A stretch of DNA of 64,000 nucleotides from CAJCJE01 sp963818685 (GTDB lineage Bacteria; Actinomycetota; Actinomycetes; Mycobacteriales; Pseudonocardiaceae): positions 62,001-126,000 of the forward strand of contig CAWFTJ010000005.1 of the NCBI GenBank assembly GCA_963818685.1, written 5' to 3'. Of this stretch, positions 54,595-62,934 are shown in pieces (position 1 is the first letter of the stretch; every line of letters begins with the position of its first letter). The notes beneath the pieces were generated by a model. That model was not told the DNA's origin, did not search any database, and worked only from the letters and a program-made list of their open reading frames with translations. The translations under genes and the position numbers were made by a program.

Positions 54595-55383
54595 TCATCC
54601 GCGCAGGTAGTCGAGTTGGGCGCGGACGGACAGCTCGGCAGCGGGCCAGAGCGCCTTGTCGACGTCCACGTACACCGTCTCGACGACCTGGCGCGCGCTC
54701 GCGTCCGGACCGAGCGCCTCCAGTGCGGCGCGAACCTGGTCCAGGCGTTGTTCGCGGTGCGCGAGATAGGCGTCGGCGACGGTCGGCGCGTCCGGGAGTT
54801 CTGGACCGTGTCCGGGTAGGACCGTTGTGCCGGGGGCGAGCGTGGCGAGCCTGCGCAGCGATGCCAGATACTCGCCGAGCGTGCCGTCCGGCGCCGCGAC
54901 GACCGTGGTGCCCCTGCCGAGCACGGTGTCGCCGGTGAGCACCGCCCGACCGGTGTCGTCATCAACGAGGAAGCACAGCGAGTCGGCGGTGTGCCCTGGT
55001 GTGCCGAGCACGCGGATCTCCAGGCCGGCCGCTGCCACCACGTCGCCGTCGGCGAGACCCTCGCAGCCGAACCGCAGGGCCGGGTCGAGCGCGCGGACCG
55101 GGGCGCCCACAAGCTCGGCGAACCTGCGCGCGCCCGCAGCGTGATCGGGGTGACCGTGGGTGAGCAGGACCTGGGCGACCGGGCCGTGCTCGGCGACCCG
55201 CCGCAGGTGCGCTTCGTCGTCGGGACCGGGGTCGACGACGACACAGCTCGACGAGTCGGGCGCGCGCAGCAGCCAGGTGTTGGTGCCGTCCAGAGTCATG
55301 ATCCCCGGGTTCTCCGCGAGCACCACCGACGCGAACGCGGTGACCGGGCGGAGCACACCATAGGCGGGATGCGTTGTGCTCAC
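54595..55383 (-). CDS. Metallo-beta-lactamase-fold hydrolase
   Basis: A 262-residue protein with the zinc motif LLTHGHPDHAAGARRF (HxHxDH type, THGHPDH), GTPGHTADSLCF, LTGDTVLGRG and PGHGPELPD, and the LACTB2-like C-terminal region (LAHREQRLDQVRAAL). RNA- or nucleotide-hydrolase roles are known in the LACTB2 family; glyoxalase II is less likely. The GTG start overlaps the preceding nudix stop. Rv3677c equivalent by position. Confidence 0.9.
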   Translation of the reverse strand: MSTTHPAYGVLRPVTAFASVVLAENPGIMTLDGTNTWLLRAPDSSSCVVVDPGPDDEAHLRRVAEHGPVAQVLLTHGHPDHAAGARRFAELVGAPVRALDPALRFGCEGLADGDVVAAAGLEIRVLGTPGHTADSLCFLVDDDTGRAVLTGDTVLGRGTTVVAAPDGTLGEYLASLRRLATLAPGTTVLPGHGPELPDAPTVADAYLAHREQRLDQVRAALEALGPDASARQVVETVYVDVDKALWPAAELSVRAQLDYLRG

Positions 55384-56204
55384 GGACGCTCCAATCGGTC
55401 GCCGGGCAGCACGACGCGCAGCACGTCGCCGTCGCGGACCACCGTCGGCATGATCTTGTGGATCAGCCGGGGCGCGGCCATCGCGGCGGCTACCGAGCCG
55501 AGGTCGGCGAGGTCGGCCAGGGTCATCCAGGTGGGTGGCAGCAGGCCGCACCGGCCTTGCTTCCAGTCCTCGATCGCGCCGGCCGGGGTCTGCCAGTCAG
55601 CGTGGTCGGCCTCGGAGGTGTCGCCGTCCGCGCGCTGGCCGACCGGGAGTTCGGCGAGGAAGAAGCGGGTGTCGTAGCGGCGCGGCTCCCGCTCGGGGGT
55701 GAGCCAGTTTGCCCACGGACGGAGCAGGTCGGCGCGCAGCACAAGACCGGTGTCGGCGAGGAACTCCGCGAACGACAGCGACCGGTCGACCAGCGCGGCG
55801 CGCGCGTCCGCGTACGGGCTGGTGTCCGCGACGACGCTGTGCGCGTCCGGCCCGGCGAGCAGCACGCCGGACTCCTCGAACGTCTCCCGGACCGCGGCGC
55901 AGACCAGTGCCCGAGCCAGCTCGGTGGACACCGCGTAGCGCTGGGCCCACCAGTCGACGTCCGGCCCGGTCCAGGCGGGCGAGGCTTCCGCGTCGCGCGG
56001 GTCGACGCCACCGCCGGGGAACACGGTCATCCCGCCCGCGAAGGCCATGCCGAGCACTCTGCGCAACAGGAAGACCTCAAGGCCCGGATCGCCGTCGCGG
56101 ATCAGCACGACCGTCGCGGCGTCCCTGATCGGCAGCGGGGCGTCGGTCGGCCTGCCCAGCGGCATCCCCGTGGGCAGCACGAACTCCTTGGGCAGCTCAC
56201 GCAC
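55380..56204 (-). CDS. Nudix hydrolase
   Basis: A 274-residue Nudix-fold protein. ATVVLIRDGDPGLEVFLLRR and MTVFPGGGVDPRDAEA open the fold; the Nudix helix is ALVCAAVRETFEESGVLLAG (RETFEESGV). A long insertion separates the PGGG from the helix, as in NUDT19/RP2-type enzymes. GTG 56204 is the likely start. Coupled to the MBL gene by a four-base overlap, it may act in the same clean-up of nucleotides or CoA esters. Confidence 0.88.
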   Translation of the reverse strand: MRELPKEFVLPTGMPLGRPTDAPLPIRDAATVVLIRDGDPGLEVFLLRRVLGMAFAGGMTVFPGGGVDPRDAEASPAWTGPDVDWWAQRYAVSTELARALVCAAVRETFEESGVLLAGPDAHSVVADTSPYADARAALVDRSLSFAEFLADTGLVLRADLLRPWANWLTPEREPRRYDTRFFLAELPVGQRADGDTSEADHADWQTPAGAIEDWKQGRCGLLPPTWMTLADLADLGSVAAAMAAPRLIHKIMPTVVRDGDVLRVVLPGDRLERP

Positions 56205-56307
56205 GCGTCGAGCGTACGGCCGCGTGCCGAGCACCGGAGCCGGATGGCGGCCACGTCACAGCTCGACCCGTGGTCGGGCACGCACCGAGAAGCGGCAGGA
56301 TGGGGTG

Positions 56308-57198
56308 GTGGACACGACACTGCGGGTGGGGCTGATCGGGGCTGGACCGTGGGCGTGTCAGGTGCACGCGCCGGGGATCGCCAGGCATCCGGGTACTCGG
56401 CTCGTCGCGGTGTGCAGCAGGAGGGCAGGGGCAGCGGCCGAACTGGCCGAACAGCACGGGGCCGAGGTCGCCGGCGACCCGGCCGAGCTGATCTCGCAGG
56501 TCGACGCGGTCGCGTTCGCGGTGCCGCCCTCGGTGCAGGCCGAGTTCGCGTTGCTGGCGGCCAAGGCGGGCCGGCACCTGATTCTGGAGAAGCCGGTCGC
56601 CGGGAACGCGGCGGACGCGCGACGCCTCGCGGACACGGTCGCGGACGCCGGGGTGGCCTCGCTGGTCATGCTGACCAGGCGGTTCGCGCCGGAGACGATC
56701 GAGTGGCTTGCCTCGGCGCGGCAGCGCGGCGACTGGATCGGCGGCGACGCGCGCTGGTACGCGGGCGCGCTGATGACCGGGCGGTACGCGGGTTCGGCGT
56801 GGCGGCAGGAGCAGGGCGCGCTGATGGACGTCGGCCCGCACGTGCTCGACCTGCTGGACGCGGCGCTCGGCCCGATCACCGGGGTGCTCGCCGCGCACCG
56901 TAGCCCCGCCGACCTGTGGCACCTGGTGCTCGCACACGAGAGCGGCGCCACCAGCACCACGTCGCTGTCGCTGCGGTTGCCGATCAACCCTCCTGTGGTG
57001 GAGACGTCGATCTACGGCGAGCACGGCCTGCTGATGCTCTCCGGCCGCGACTCCAACTCGGCGAACTGCTTCGCCGCGCTGCTCGACGACCTGCTGACCA
57101 TGATCGCCACCGGCATCACCCAGCACGCCTGCGACGTGCGCAGGGGCGCACACCTGCAACGCGTGATCGACGAGGCTTACCGGCTGGCCTCGGCTTAG
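56308..57198 (+). CDS. Gfo/Idh/MocA-family oxidoreductase
   Basis: A 296-residue NAD(P)-dependent dehydrogenase. The Rossmann motif VGLIGAGPWACQVHAPGIAR is followed by AVCSRRAGAAAELAEQHGAEV, AFAVPPSVQAEFALLAAKAG, the conserved EKP in LILEKPVAGNAADARRL, and GALMDVGPHVLDLLDAALG with the usual catalytic-region His. The substrate is unknown; sugars and inositols are typical. The double GTG (56305/56308) leaves the start ambiguous by one codon. Convergent with the next gene. Confidence 0.9.
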   Translation: MDTTLRVGLIGAGPWACQVHAPGIARHPGTRLVAVCSRRAGAAAELAEQHGAEVAGDPAELISQVDAVAFAVPPSVQAEFALLAAKAGRHLILEKPVAGNAADARRLADTVADAGVASLVMLTRRFAPETIEWLASARQRGDWIGGDARWYAGALMTGRYAGSAWRQEQGALMDVGPHVLDLLDAALGPITGVLAAHRSPADLWHLVLAHESGATSTTSLSLRLPINPPVVETSIYGEHGLLMLSGRDSNSANCFAALLDDLLTMIATGITQHACDVRRGAHLQRVIDEAYRLASA

Positions 57199-58585
57199 CG
57201 GCCGGTGCTGCCGCCCGGGGCGCCGCCGTAGGGCGGGAGGCCGTTCACGGCCTGGTCCTGTCCTGGCTGCCAGGAGCCGGCGCCGTAGTCGACAGCGGGG
57301 AACGTGCTGTGCCGCTGACCGGAGCGGTCCACCTGCCAGGCTGGCCGCTCGGCCACGCTGGGCAGCTCGGACACCGCCGCCCCTGGGGCGGATCCAGGAG
57401 CCTGGGTTGGCGCTTCCCGCTTGGCCAGTTCCTCGTGCAGCTGGCGGAGCAGTTCCTGCTCGCGCTGGCTGAGTTCGGCGTCGGTGGCGGGCGGTTTCGC
57501 GGTGGTCGCCGTGGTTTCCTCGTCCGCGATGGCCGGCGGCCGCTGGTCGGACAGCTCGGTCGAGGACATGCTCGGCGACACCGAAGGGGCGACGTGCGGG
57601 GTCGGGGTGCGCGCGGTGGTCGCGCTCGTCTCCGGCACCGGGTTCATGGCTGGCCGCGAGGTTTCCGCGGTCGGGTTCGGGGTGCTGGTCGTCGGCGTCG
57701 GCGCGGCCAGCGCGCTCGCCGGTTCCGAGGACATGCTCGGCGCGGCCGTGCCGGCGGTGGGCTCCGGGACGGGCGTCTCATCGGACTTGGCCGCGGCGAT
57801 CCGCTGCTGCCATCGGCCGCTCGCCGACTCGCCAGGCAGCCGCTTGTCCGGCACAGCGGGTGCACTGCTCCCGCGACGGCGGGTCGAGGTGACCGGACGT
57901 GGCGACGGTGACTCGGCGAACAGCGGTTCCACCGATTCCGGCACCCTCGGCGGCGCGCTGGACTGACGCAGGCTGATCCGCCGGGCCGCGGTGAGCGCGC
58001 CCCGGTGGTAGTCGGTGAGTTCGCCGCCGGAGTGCACGACCTCGACGGCGGCGTTGATGCCGGCCCGCCGCAGCGCCTGCTCGACCCGGTACGCGGTGGA
58101 CGGGGCGAACCCGTCCGGGCCGGTCTCCACCAGCACTATCCGCTGCGGCACCGGGCCGGCAGGTCGCGCCGGCCGGGGTGGTCCGCCACACGCAGGACAC
58201 CGACCGGATGTCGGGCAGCACCTCGACCACGTGGCCGACCGCGTCCGCGACGCCGTCCTCCGGGTTGGGGTCGGTCGTCCGCGCCGACGGTGAACCGGTG
58301 CCTCGGCAGCCGGGCGCTGTCGTCGATGACGATGCGCTCCAGCAGCGTCTCCGAGCTGCGCACCGCGCCGATCAGCCTGGCCAGCGTGTCCCGTTCGGAC
58401 GACGTGATCGAGATCCGGCCCGCGACCAGGCTACCCGTGAGCAGTTCGATGGCCCGGTCCAGTTCGGCGACGGCGAGCAGTTCACGGGTGTCGGTCAACG
58501 CGTCGTCGTCGATCCGGCCCGCGCAGCTCAACAGGAATTCGTGCACCTGAATGGGCAGGGCAACCCGATCGCTCACGTCGGCCAT
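57195..58585 (-). CDS. Hypothetical protein with Pro/Thr-rich C-terminal half (two apparent frameshifts)
   Basis: Restored length about 460 residues. The N-terminal region MADVSDRVALPIQVHEFLLS with LTDTRELLAVAELDRAIELL and SITSSERDTLARLIGAVRSS is helical and well formed. A middle part contains ADAVGHVVEVLPDIRSVSCV and PQRIVLVETGPDGFAPSTAY. The C-terminal ~270 residues are disordered (Pro, Thr, Ser, Ala) with one coiled helix ELSQREQELLRQLHEELAKR. Breaks near 58277 and 58160 are each repaired by deleting one base. AAGGAG precedes ATG 58585. No family recognised; it follows another hypothetical gene by 40 bp. Confidence 0.7.
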
Positions 58586-58625
58586 CCCCCGACTCCTTCC
58601 ACGTTGTGGCGGTTGTGGCCAGGCA

Positions 58626-59252
58626 TCAGCTGTGGACCAGCGCGCCAGAACCCGCGGCGGCTCCTGTGCACAGCAGTTCACTGGCCTCGATGGCCGCCCA
58701 GTGGTAAGGCGGCGGTTCCATGTCGACGGGGAGCACTTCGACACACGGATCGTGCTCGCCGAGGGCGCGCTGCATGCGCTGCAGCTCGCCGGTCAGGTTG
58801 ATCCAGTCGGATGCGGCCGACACCACCAGCACGCGCTTGGGCGGGTGGCCGTCGATGCGGCTCTGCCGCCAGCAGGCACGCACCTCGCCGACGTTCGGCC
58901 GCCCGCGCAGCACCGCGTCGAACAGCACGGCACGCTGGTCGCCGAGGCTCATCGGGTAGGGCGAGGTGGGGGTGAAGACGTAGTCCAACTCGGGGACGTC
59001 GTCGATCTCGCGAACCGAGCTGACCAGGGCCGCGTCCGCGCCGAACGGGCGCAGCGACGCGTCGAGGAAGCGGATCTCCGCCGTGGTGAGACCGATCCGC
59101 TCGCGCAGCAGGGTCAGCGGTAGCGCCTGGCTGAGTTCGGCCAACGCGCCAGCGGCGAGCCAGTCCCGGAACCGCCAGAGTTGCCGATCCGGCAGACGTC
59201 CGGCCAGTCGGAGCAGCAACTCGTGACACGCCGACTCGGCAGCGTCTCCCAT
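58626..59252 (-). CDS. Hypothetical protein, partner of the following disordered protein
   Basis: A 208-residue soluble protein: ESACHELLLRLAGRLPDRQL WRFRDWLA (helical), LLRERIGLTTAEIRFLDASLRPFG, DYVFTPTSPYPMSLGDQRAV, LRGRPNVGEVRACWRQSRID, KRVLVVSAASDWINLTGELQ. Two Cys are present but no metal motif. It has clear coding bias and no recognised family. It lies 40 bp upstream of, and in the same direction as, the disordered protein gene, so they probably form an operon. Confidence 0.7.
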   Translation of the reverse strand: MGDAAESACHELLLRLAGRLPDRQLWRFRDWLAAGALAELSQALPLTLLRERIGLTTAEIRFLDASLRPFGADAALVSSVREIDDVPELDYVFTPTSPYPMSLGDQRAVLFDAVLRGRPNVGEVRACWRQSRIDGHPPKRVLVVSAASDWINLTGELQRMQRALGEHDPCVEVLPVDMEPPPYHWAAIEASELLCTGAAAGSGALVHS

Positions 59253-59387
59253 CAGATCACCGTCCCTCGGGTGGGTGAACCCGAGTGTGCCACGGTGACG
59301 AACGGTGTTCATCGCAGACCGCCAAAGTAGGCCGGGAGTAATCGCGACGACGCAGGGTCAACGAGCCGTTACTGAACGTCGTTTCGC

Positions 59388-59844
59388 TCAGCTGACCTCG
59401 ACGATCAGCTCCAGCTCGACCGGTGAACCCAGCGGCAACTCCGCGACACCGACCGCGGAACGCGCGTGCTGACCCGCGTCGCCGAAGACACTCGCGCATC
59501 AGTTCGGACGCGCCGTTGATCACGGCGGGCTGGCCGGTGAACCCGTCCGCTGACGAGACGAACCCGACCAACTTGACCACCCGCACCACGCTGTCGATGC
59601 CGACCAGCGCGTGCACCGCGGCGAGCGCGTTGAGCGCGCAGATGCGAGCCTGGGCCTTTGCCTCGTCCGGGCTGACCTCGGCGCCGACCTTGCCGGTCAC
59701 GCCGAGCTGGCCGTCGACGAAGGGCAACTGGCCGGAGGTGAAGACGTAGGCACCGGTACGCACCGCTGGCACGTACGCGGCGACGGGTGCGGCCACCGAG
59801 GGCAGCTCGATGCCGAGCCCGGCGAGCCGATCAGACCACGCCAT
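59388..59844 (-). CDS. ridA: RidA-family reactive-imine deaminase (one apparent frameshift)
   Basis: About 151 residues after repair. The N-terminal part is intact (MAWSDRLAGLGIELPSVAAP, GAYVFTSGQLPFVDGQLGVT, ALNALAAVHALVGIDSVVRV). After LMRE the frame breaks; removing one T at about 59491 restores VFGDAGQHARSAVGVAELPL and GSPVELELIVEVS, the conserved RidA C-terminus with its active-site Arg. It hydrolyses reactive enamine/imine by-products of PLP enzymes. Rv3678c equivalent. Nine bp separate it from the small DUF4177 gene upstream. Confidence 0.88.
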
Positions 59845-59852
59845 CGCCGGAC

Positions 59853-60005
59853 CTACTTCGGTCGCTTGAGGTAGGCGACGAGCTGCTCGCCCGTCGGTCC
59901 GGGCAGCACCGCCACCAGTTCCCAGCCGTCCTCGCCCCAGTTGTCGAGGATCTGCTTGGTGGCATGGCTCAACAGCGGGACGGTCGCGTACTCCCACTTC
60001 GTCAT
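59853..60005 (-). CDS. DUF4177-like small protein
   Basis: A 50-residue protein beginning MTKWEYATVPLLSHATKQIL, followed by DNWGEDGWELVAVLPGP and ending KRPK. WEY...LDxWGxxGWELV is the DUF4177 pattern. It is the first gene before ridA (9 bp gap) and divergent from bagA. Role unknown; the pairing with ridA is common in actinobacteria. Confidence 0.85.
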   Translation of the reverse strand: MTKWEYATVPLLSHATKQILDNWGEDGWELVAVLPGPTGEQLVAYLKRPK

Positions 60006-60074
60006 GGTCGGCACTGTAGCTCGCAGCCACCGACCAATGCGGACCCACCCGCAACCCGGCTTTAGGCTGGTCTG

Positions 60075-61088
60075 GTGACATCACCCGCCATCGGAGCCAG
60101 CCACTGGCCGGACGAACTGACCAGGGTGCGGTTGCACGTTGTCACCGGCAAGGGCGGCACCGGTAAGACGACCGTGGCGGCCGCGCTGGCGTTGAGCCTG
60201 GCCACCGGTGGCAGGCGAGTGCTGCTGATCGAGGTCGAGGGCAGGCAGGGCATCGCGCAGGTCTTCGACCGGCCGCCGCTGCCCTACGCGGAGGAGAAGA
60301 TCGCGGCAGCGCCGAGGGGCGGCGAGGTGTGGGCGCTCGCGGTGGACGCGGAAGCGGCGCTGCTGGAGTACCTCGCGATGTTCTACAACCTCGGTTTCGC
60401 CGGCCGCGCGCTGCGCAGCATGGGCGCCATCGAGTTCGCCACCACCCTCGCGCCCGGCCTGCGGGACGTGTTGTTCACCGGCAAGATCAAGGAGTGCGTC
60501 GGCCGCACCGACGAGCGGGGCAGGCATCGCTACGACGCTGTCGTGCTTGACGCGCCGCCGACCGGCCGGATCGTGAAGTTCCTGGACGTCACCAGGGCCA
60601 TGGTCGACCTGGCCAAGGTCGGCCCGATCCGCGGCCAGAGCGAGGGCGTCGCGCGGCTGCTGCACTCCGGCGACACCGCGGTGCACCTGGTCACCCTGCT
60701 TGAGGAGATGCCGGTGCGGGAGACCCTCGACGCGGTCGACGAACTCGACGCCGCCGATCTTCGGCCCGGTGCGGTGCTGGTGAACCGGGTCCCGGAGCAG
60801 CGGATCCCAGTGGGATCGCTGGCGAGGGCGGCGAGCGGCGCGATCAACGCGGCGCGGGTCCGCGCCGAGATCGCCTCGGCAGGACTGGACGTGCCCGAGG
60901 AGACGGTCGAGGACCTGATCACCGAGACCATGGAGAGCGCGGCACGGGACGAGGCATCCGCCCGCGCCAGGTCCACCCTTGCCGAAGCCAACCTGCCCAG
61001 CATCGACCTGCCGGAGCTGACCGAGGGCGTGGACGTCGCCGGTCTCTACGAACTGGCCGAGGCCCTCGGCGAACAGGGGGTCCGATGA
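60075..61088 (+). CDS. bagA: ArsA/GET3-like anion-transporting ATPase, BagA
   Basis: A 337-residue P-loop ATPase with signature LHVVTGKGGTGKTTVAAALA (deviant Walker A, signature Lys), VVLDAPPTGRIVKFLD (switch II) and VLVNRVPEQRIP. It forms a pair with the next gene like Rv3679-Rv3680 of mycobacteria, where the complex protects against stress from glycerol- and nitrate-related metabolites. No arsenic genes are near. GTG start; the stop overlaps bagB (ATGA). Confidence 0.9.
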   Translation: MTSPAIGASHWPDELTRVRLHVVTGKGGTGKTTVAAALALSLATGGRRVLLIEVEGRQGIAQVFDRPPLPYAEEKIAAAPRGGEVWALAVDAEAALLEYLAMFYNLGFAGRALRSMGAIEFATTLAPGLRDVLFTGKIKECVGRTDERGRHRYDAVVLDAPPTGRIVKFLDVTRAMVDLAKVGPIRGQSEGVARLLHSGDTAVHLVTLLEEMPVRETLDAVDELDAADLRPGAVLVNRVPEQRIPVGSLARAASGAINAARVRAEIASAGLDVPEETVEDLITETMESAARDEASARARSTLAEANLPSIDLPELTEGVDVAGLYELAEALGEQGVR

Positions 61089-62242
61089 CCGCGCCCAACG
61101 CGTCCAACGGGAAACTCCTCCCGCCCACCATCGACATCGACGCGTTGATCGACGATCCGAAGACGCGGGTGATCGTCTGCTGTGGTTCGGGCGGGGTCGG
61201 CAAGACCACCACCGCGGCCGCGCTCGGCGTGCGCGCTGCCGAGCGGGGTCGGCGGACCATGGTGTTGACCATCGATCCGGCGCGGCGGCTCGCGCAGTCC
61301 TTGGGCCTGCCGGAGCTGGGCAACCAGCCGCGCGCCGTGCAGGCCGCCGGATTCACTCCAAAAGGTGAATTGTCGGCAATGATGTTGGACATGCGCCGCA
61401 CCTTCGACGACATGGTCCAGGCGCACGCCGGTCCGGGCCGCGCAGAGCAGATCCTGTCGAATCCGTTCTACAAAACGATTTCCACGTCGTTCTCCGGCAC
61501 CCAGGAGTACATGGCGATGGAAAAGCTCGGCCAGCTCGCCGCAAACGGCAACTGGGACCTGATCATTGTGGACACTCCGCCGAGCCGGTCCGCGCTAGAT
61601 TTCCTCGACGCGCCACAGCGGTTGTCGACCGTGCTCGACGGCCGGATCATCCGACTGCTCTCCGCGCCGGCGCGCGCGGGCGGGTTGGGCTTGCGCAGGC
61701 TGGTCGGCGCCGGGTTCGGCCTGTTCGCCAAGGTGATCTCGACGATCATCGGCGGTCAGCTGCTGCAGGACGCGTCCACGTTCATCCAGGCATTCGACAG
61801 CATGTTCGGCGGTTTCCGGGAACGCGCCAACCAGACCTACACCTTGTTGCGCTCGCCAGGAACCGCGTTCCTGGTCGTCGCCGCGCCCGAACCGGACGCG
61901 CTGCGCGAAGCCTCGTACTTCGTGGAGCGCCTGGAAACCGACAAGATGCCGCTGGCGGGCCTCGTGGTCAACCGCACCCACCCGGTGCTGGCCGACATCA
62001 GCGCGAACAGGGCGCTGGCCGTAGCCGACGAACTCGACCGATCCGGACAGCCGCAACTGGCCGGCGCCATGCTGCGGCTGCACGCGGACCGGGTTGCCGT
62101 CGCGACTCGGGAGAAGCGGCTGCTCGCGCGGTTCACCAAGGCGCACCCCTCGGTCGCCGTTGTCGGCGTGCCGGCATTGCCCACCGACGTACACGACGTC
62201 GACGGGTTGCGCGAGATCGCCCTGCGACTGGCCGGAAAGTAG
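61085..62242 (+). CDS. bagB: ArsA/GET3-like anion-transporting ATPase, BagB
   Basis: A 385-residue second ATPase of the pair: VIVCCGSGGVGKTTTAAALG, VLTIDPARRLAQSLGLPELG, LIIVDTPPSRSALDFLDAP, and VVAAPEPDALREASYFVERL. It differs from BagA in carrying the extra GET3-like helical insertion (about 85-200). Coupled by a four-base overlap, so a BagA-BagB heteromer is likely. No membrane segment. Confidence 0.9.
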   Translation: MTAPNASNGKLLPPTIDIDALIDDPKTRVIVCCGSGGVGKTTTAAALGVRAAERGRRTMVLTIDPARRLAQSLGLPELGNQPRAVQAAGFTPKGELSAMMLDMRRTFDDMVQAHAGPGRAEQILSNPFYKTISTSFSGTQEYMAMEKLGQLAANGNWDLIIVDTPPSRSALDFLDAPQRLSTVLDGRIIRLLSAPARAGGLGLRRLVGAGFGLFAKVISTIIGGQLLQDASTFIQAFDSMFGGFRERANQTYTLLRSPGTAFLVVAAPEPDALREASYFVERLETDKMPLAGLVVNRTHPVLADISANRALAVADELDRSGQPQLAGAMLRLHADRVAVATREKRLLARFTKAHPSVAVVGVPALPTDVHDVDGLREIALRLAGK

Positions 62243-62349
62243 CCCCGTACCCTTCCAGCGCCCGTCGCGCGCGGCCTGACGAGTCCCTCTACCAGGTGTT
62301 GAGCGCGGGCGCGACGGCATTGGCGCGTCCCATTTGCGCCAACTGCCGT

Positions 62350-62667
62350 TTAGCCAACCCGGCAGTCCTCACCTGGCTCGGCAGCGCGGCGCGCGGCGTC
62401 GAGCAGCTCACGCCACGACGTCACGTCCGGGCGACGCCGGAGGAGCGCACGTCGCTCACGCTCCGTCATTCCGCCCCAAACCCCGAATTCCATCCGGTTG
62501 TCCAGTGCTTCGGCAAGACACTCGGTCCGTACCGGACAACCAAGACAAACTACCTTGGCTCGCCGCTGCTCGGCCCCACGCACGAACAGCCCGTCCGGAT
62601 CCTCGTCTCGGCAGGACGCACTAACCCGCCAGTCCGATTGGTCTACAAATGACTCGGTAAGAAACAT
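62350..62667 (-). CDS. whiB4: WhiB-family Fe-S regulator, WhiB4-like
   Basis: A 105-residue regulator with the four cluster cysteines C19, C41, C44 and C50 (C-X2-C-X5-C), the turn GVWGGMTERERR and a basic DNA-binding segment RRALLRRRPDVTSW. WhiB4 of mycobacteria is an oxygen- and NO-sensitive 4Fe-4S repressor of antioxidant genes. GGGAGCAGGGGG precedes ATG 62667. Position between bagB and a ponA2-like gene equals Rv3681c. Confidence 0.92.
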   Translation of the reverse strand: MFLTESFVDQSDWRVSASCRDEDPDGLFVRGAEQRRAKVVCLGCPVRTECLAEALDNRMEFGVWGGMTERERRALLRRRPDVTSWRELLDAARRAAEPGEDCRVG

Positions 62668-62885
62668 GTTCCCCCTGCTCCCTAGCGTCATTCGACTGAA
62701 ACCCGCCACCCCCTAGTGGCGGATCGCATAGGCTGGCCACCTGACCGGTCTGCCTATCTGCTGCTGTCGTCAGACGTTGACGGACTGTAGAGCCGATCGG
62801 TTCCACTGCCAACACCGGGATATCGAGCTGTTACCTGCCGGGCGACCAACTGGGGCTTGACATCTGATCGAAATGGCTTCGCGTG

Positions 62886-62908
62886 AGACACGGTGACAAC
62901 ACGTGTCT
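62886..62908. promoter_or_regulatory. Inverted repeat upstream of the penicillin-binding protein gene
   Basis: AGACACG at 62886-62892 and CGTGTCT at 62902-62908, 7-bp arms, 9-base centre, 26 bp before the GTG start. It overlaps the expected promoter, so it may be an operator; the regulator is unknown. Confidence 0.4.
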
Positions 62909-62934
62909 TACCGCACTCCGCGTAGTCTGGGCGC

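Noticed and set aside
60075..62242. Arsenic-resistance function for the two ArsA-like ATPases
   Set aside because: No arsB, arsD, arsR or arsC nearby and the paired arrangement matches BagA/BagB.
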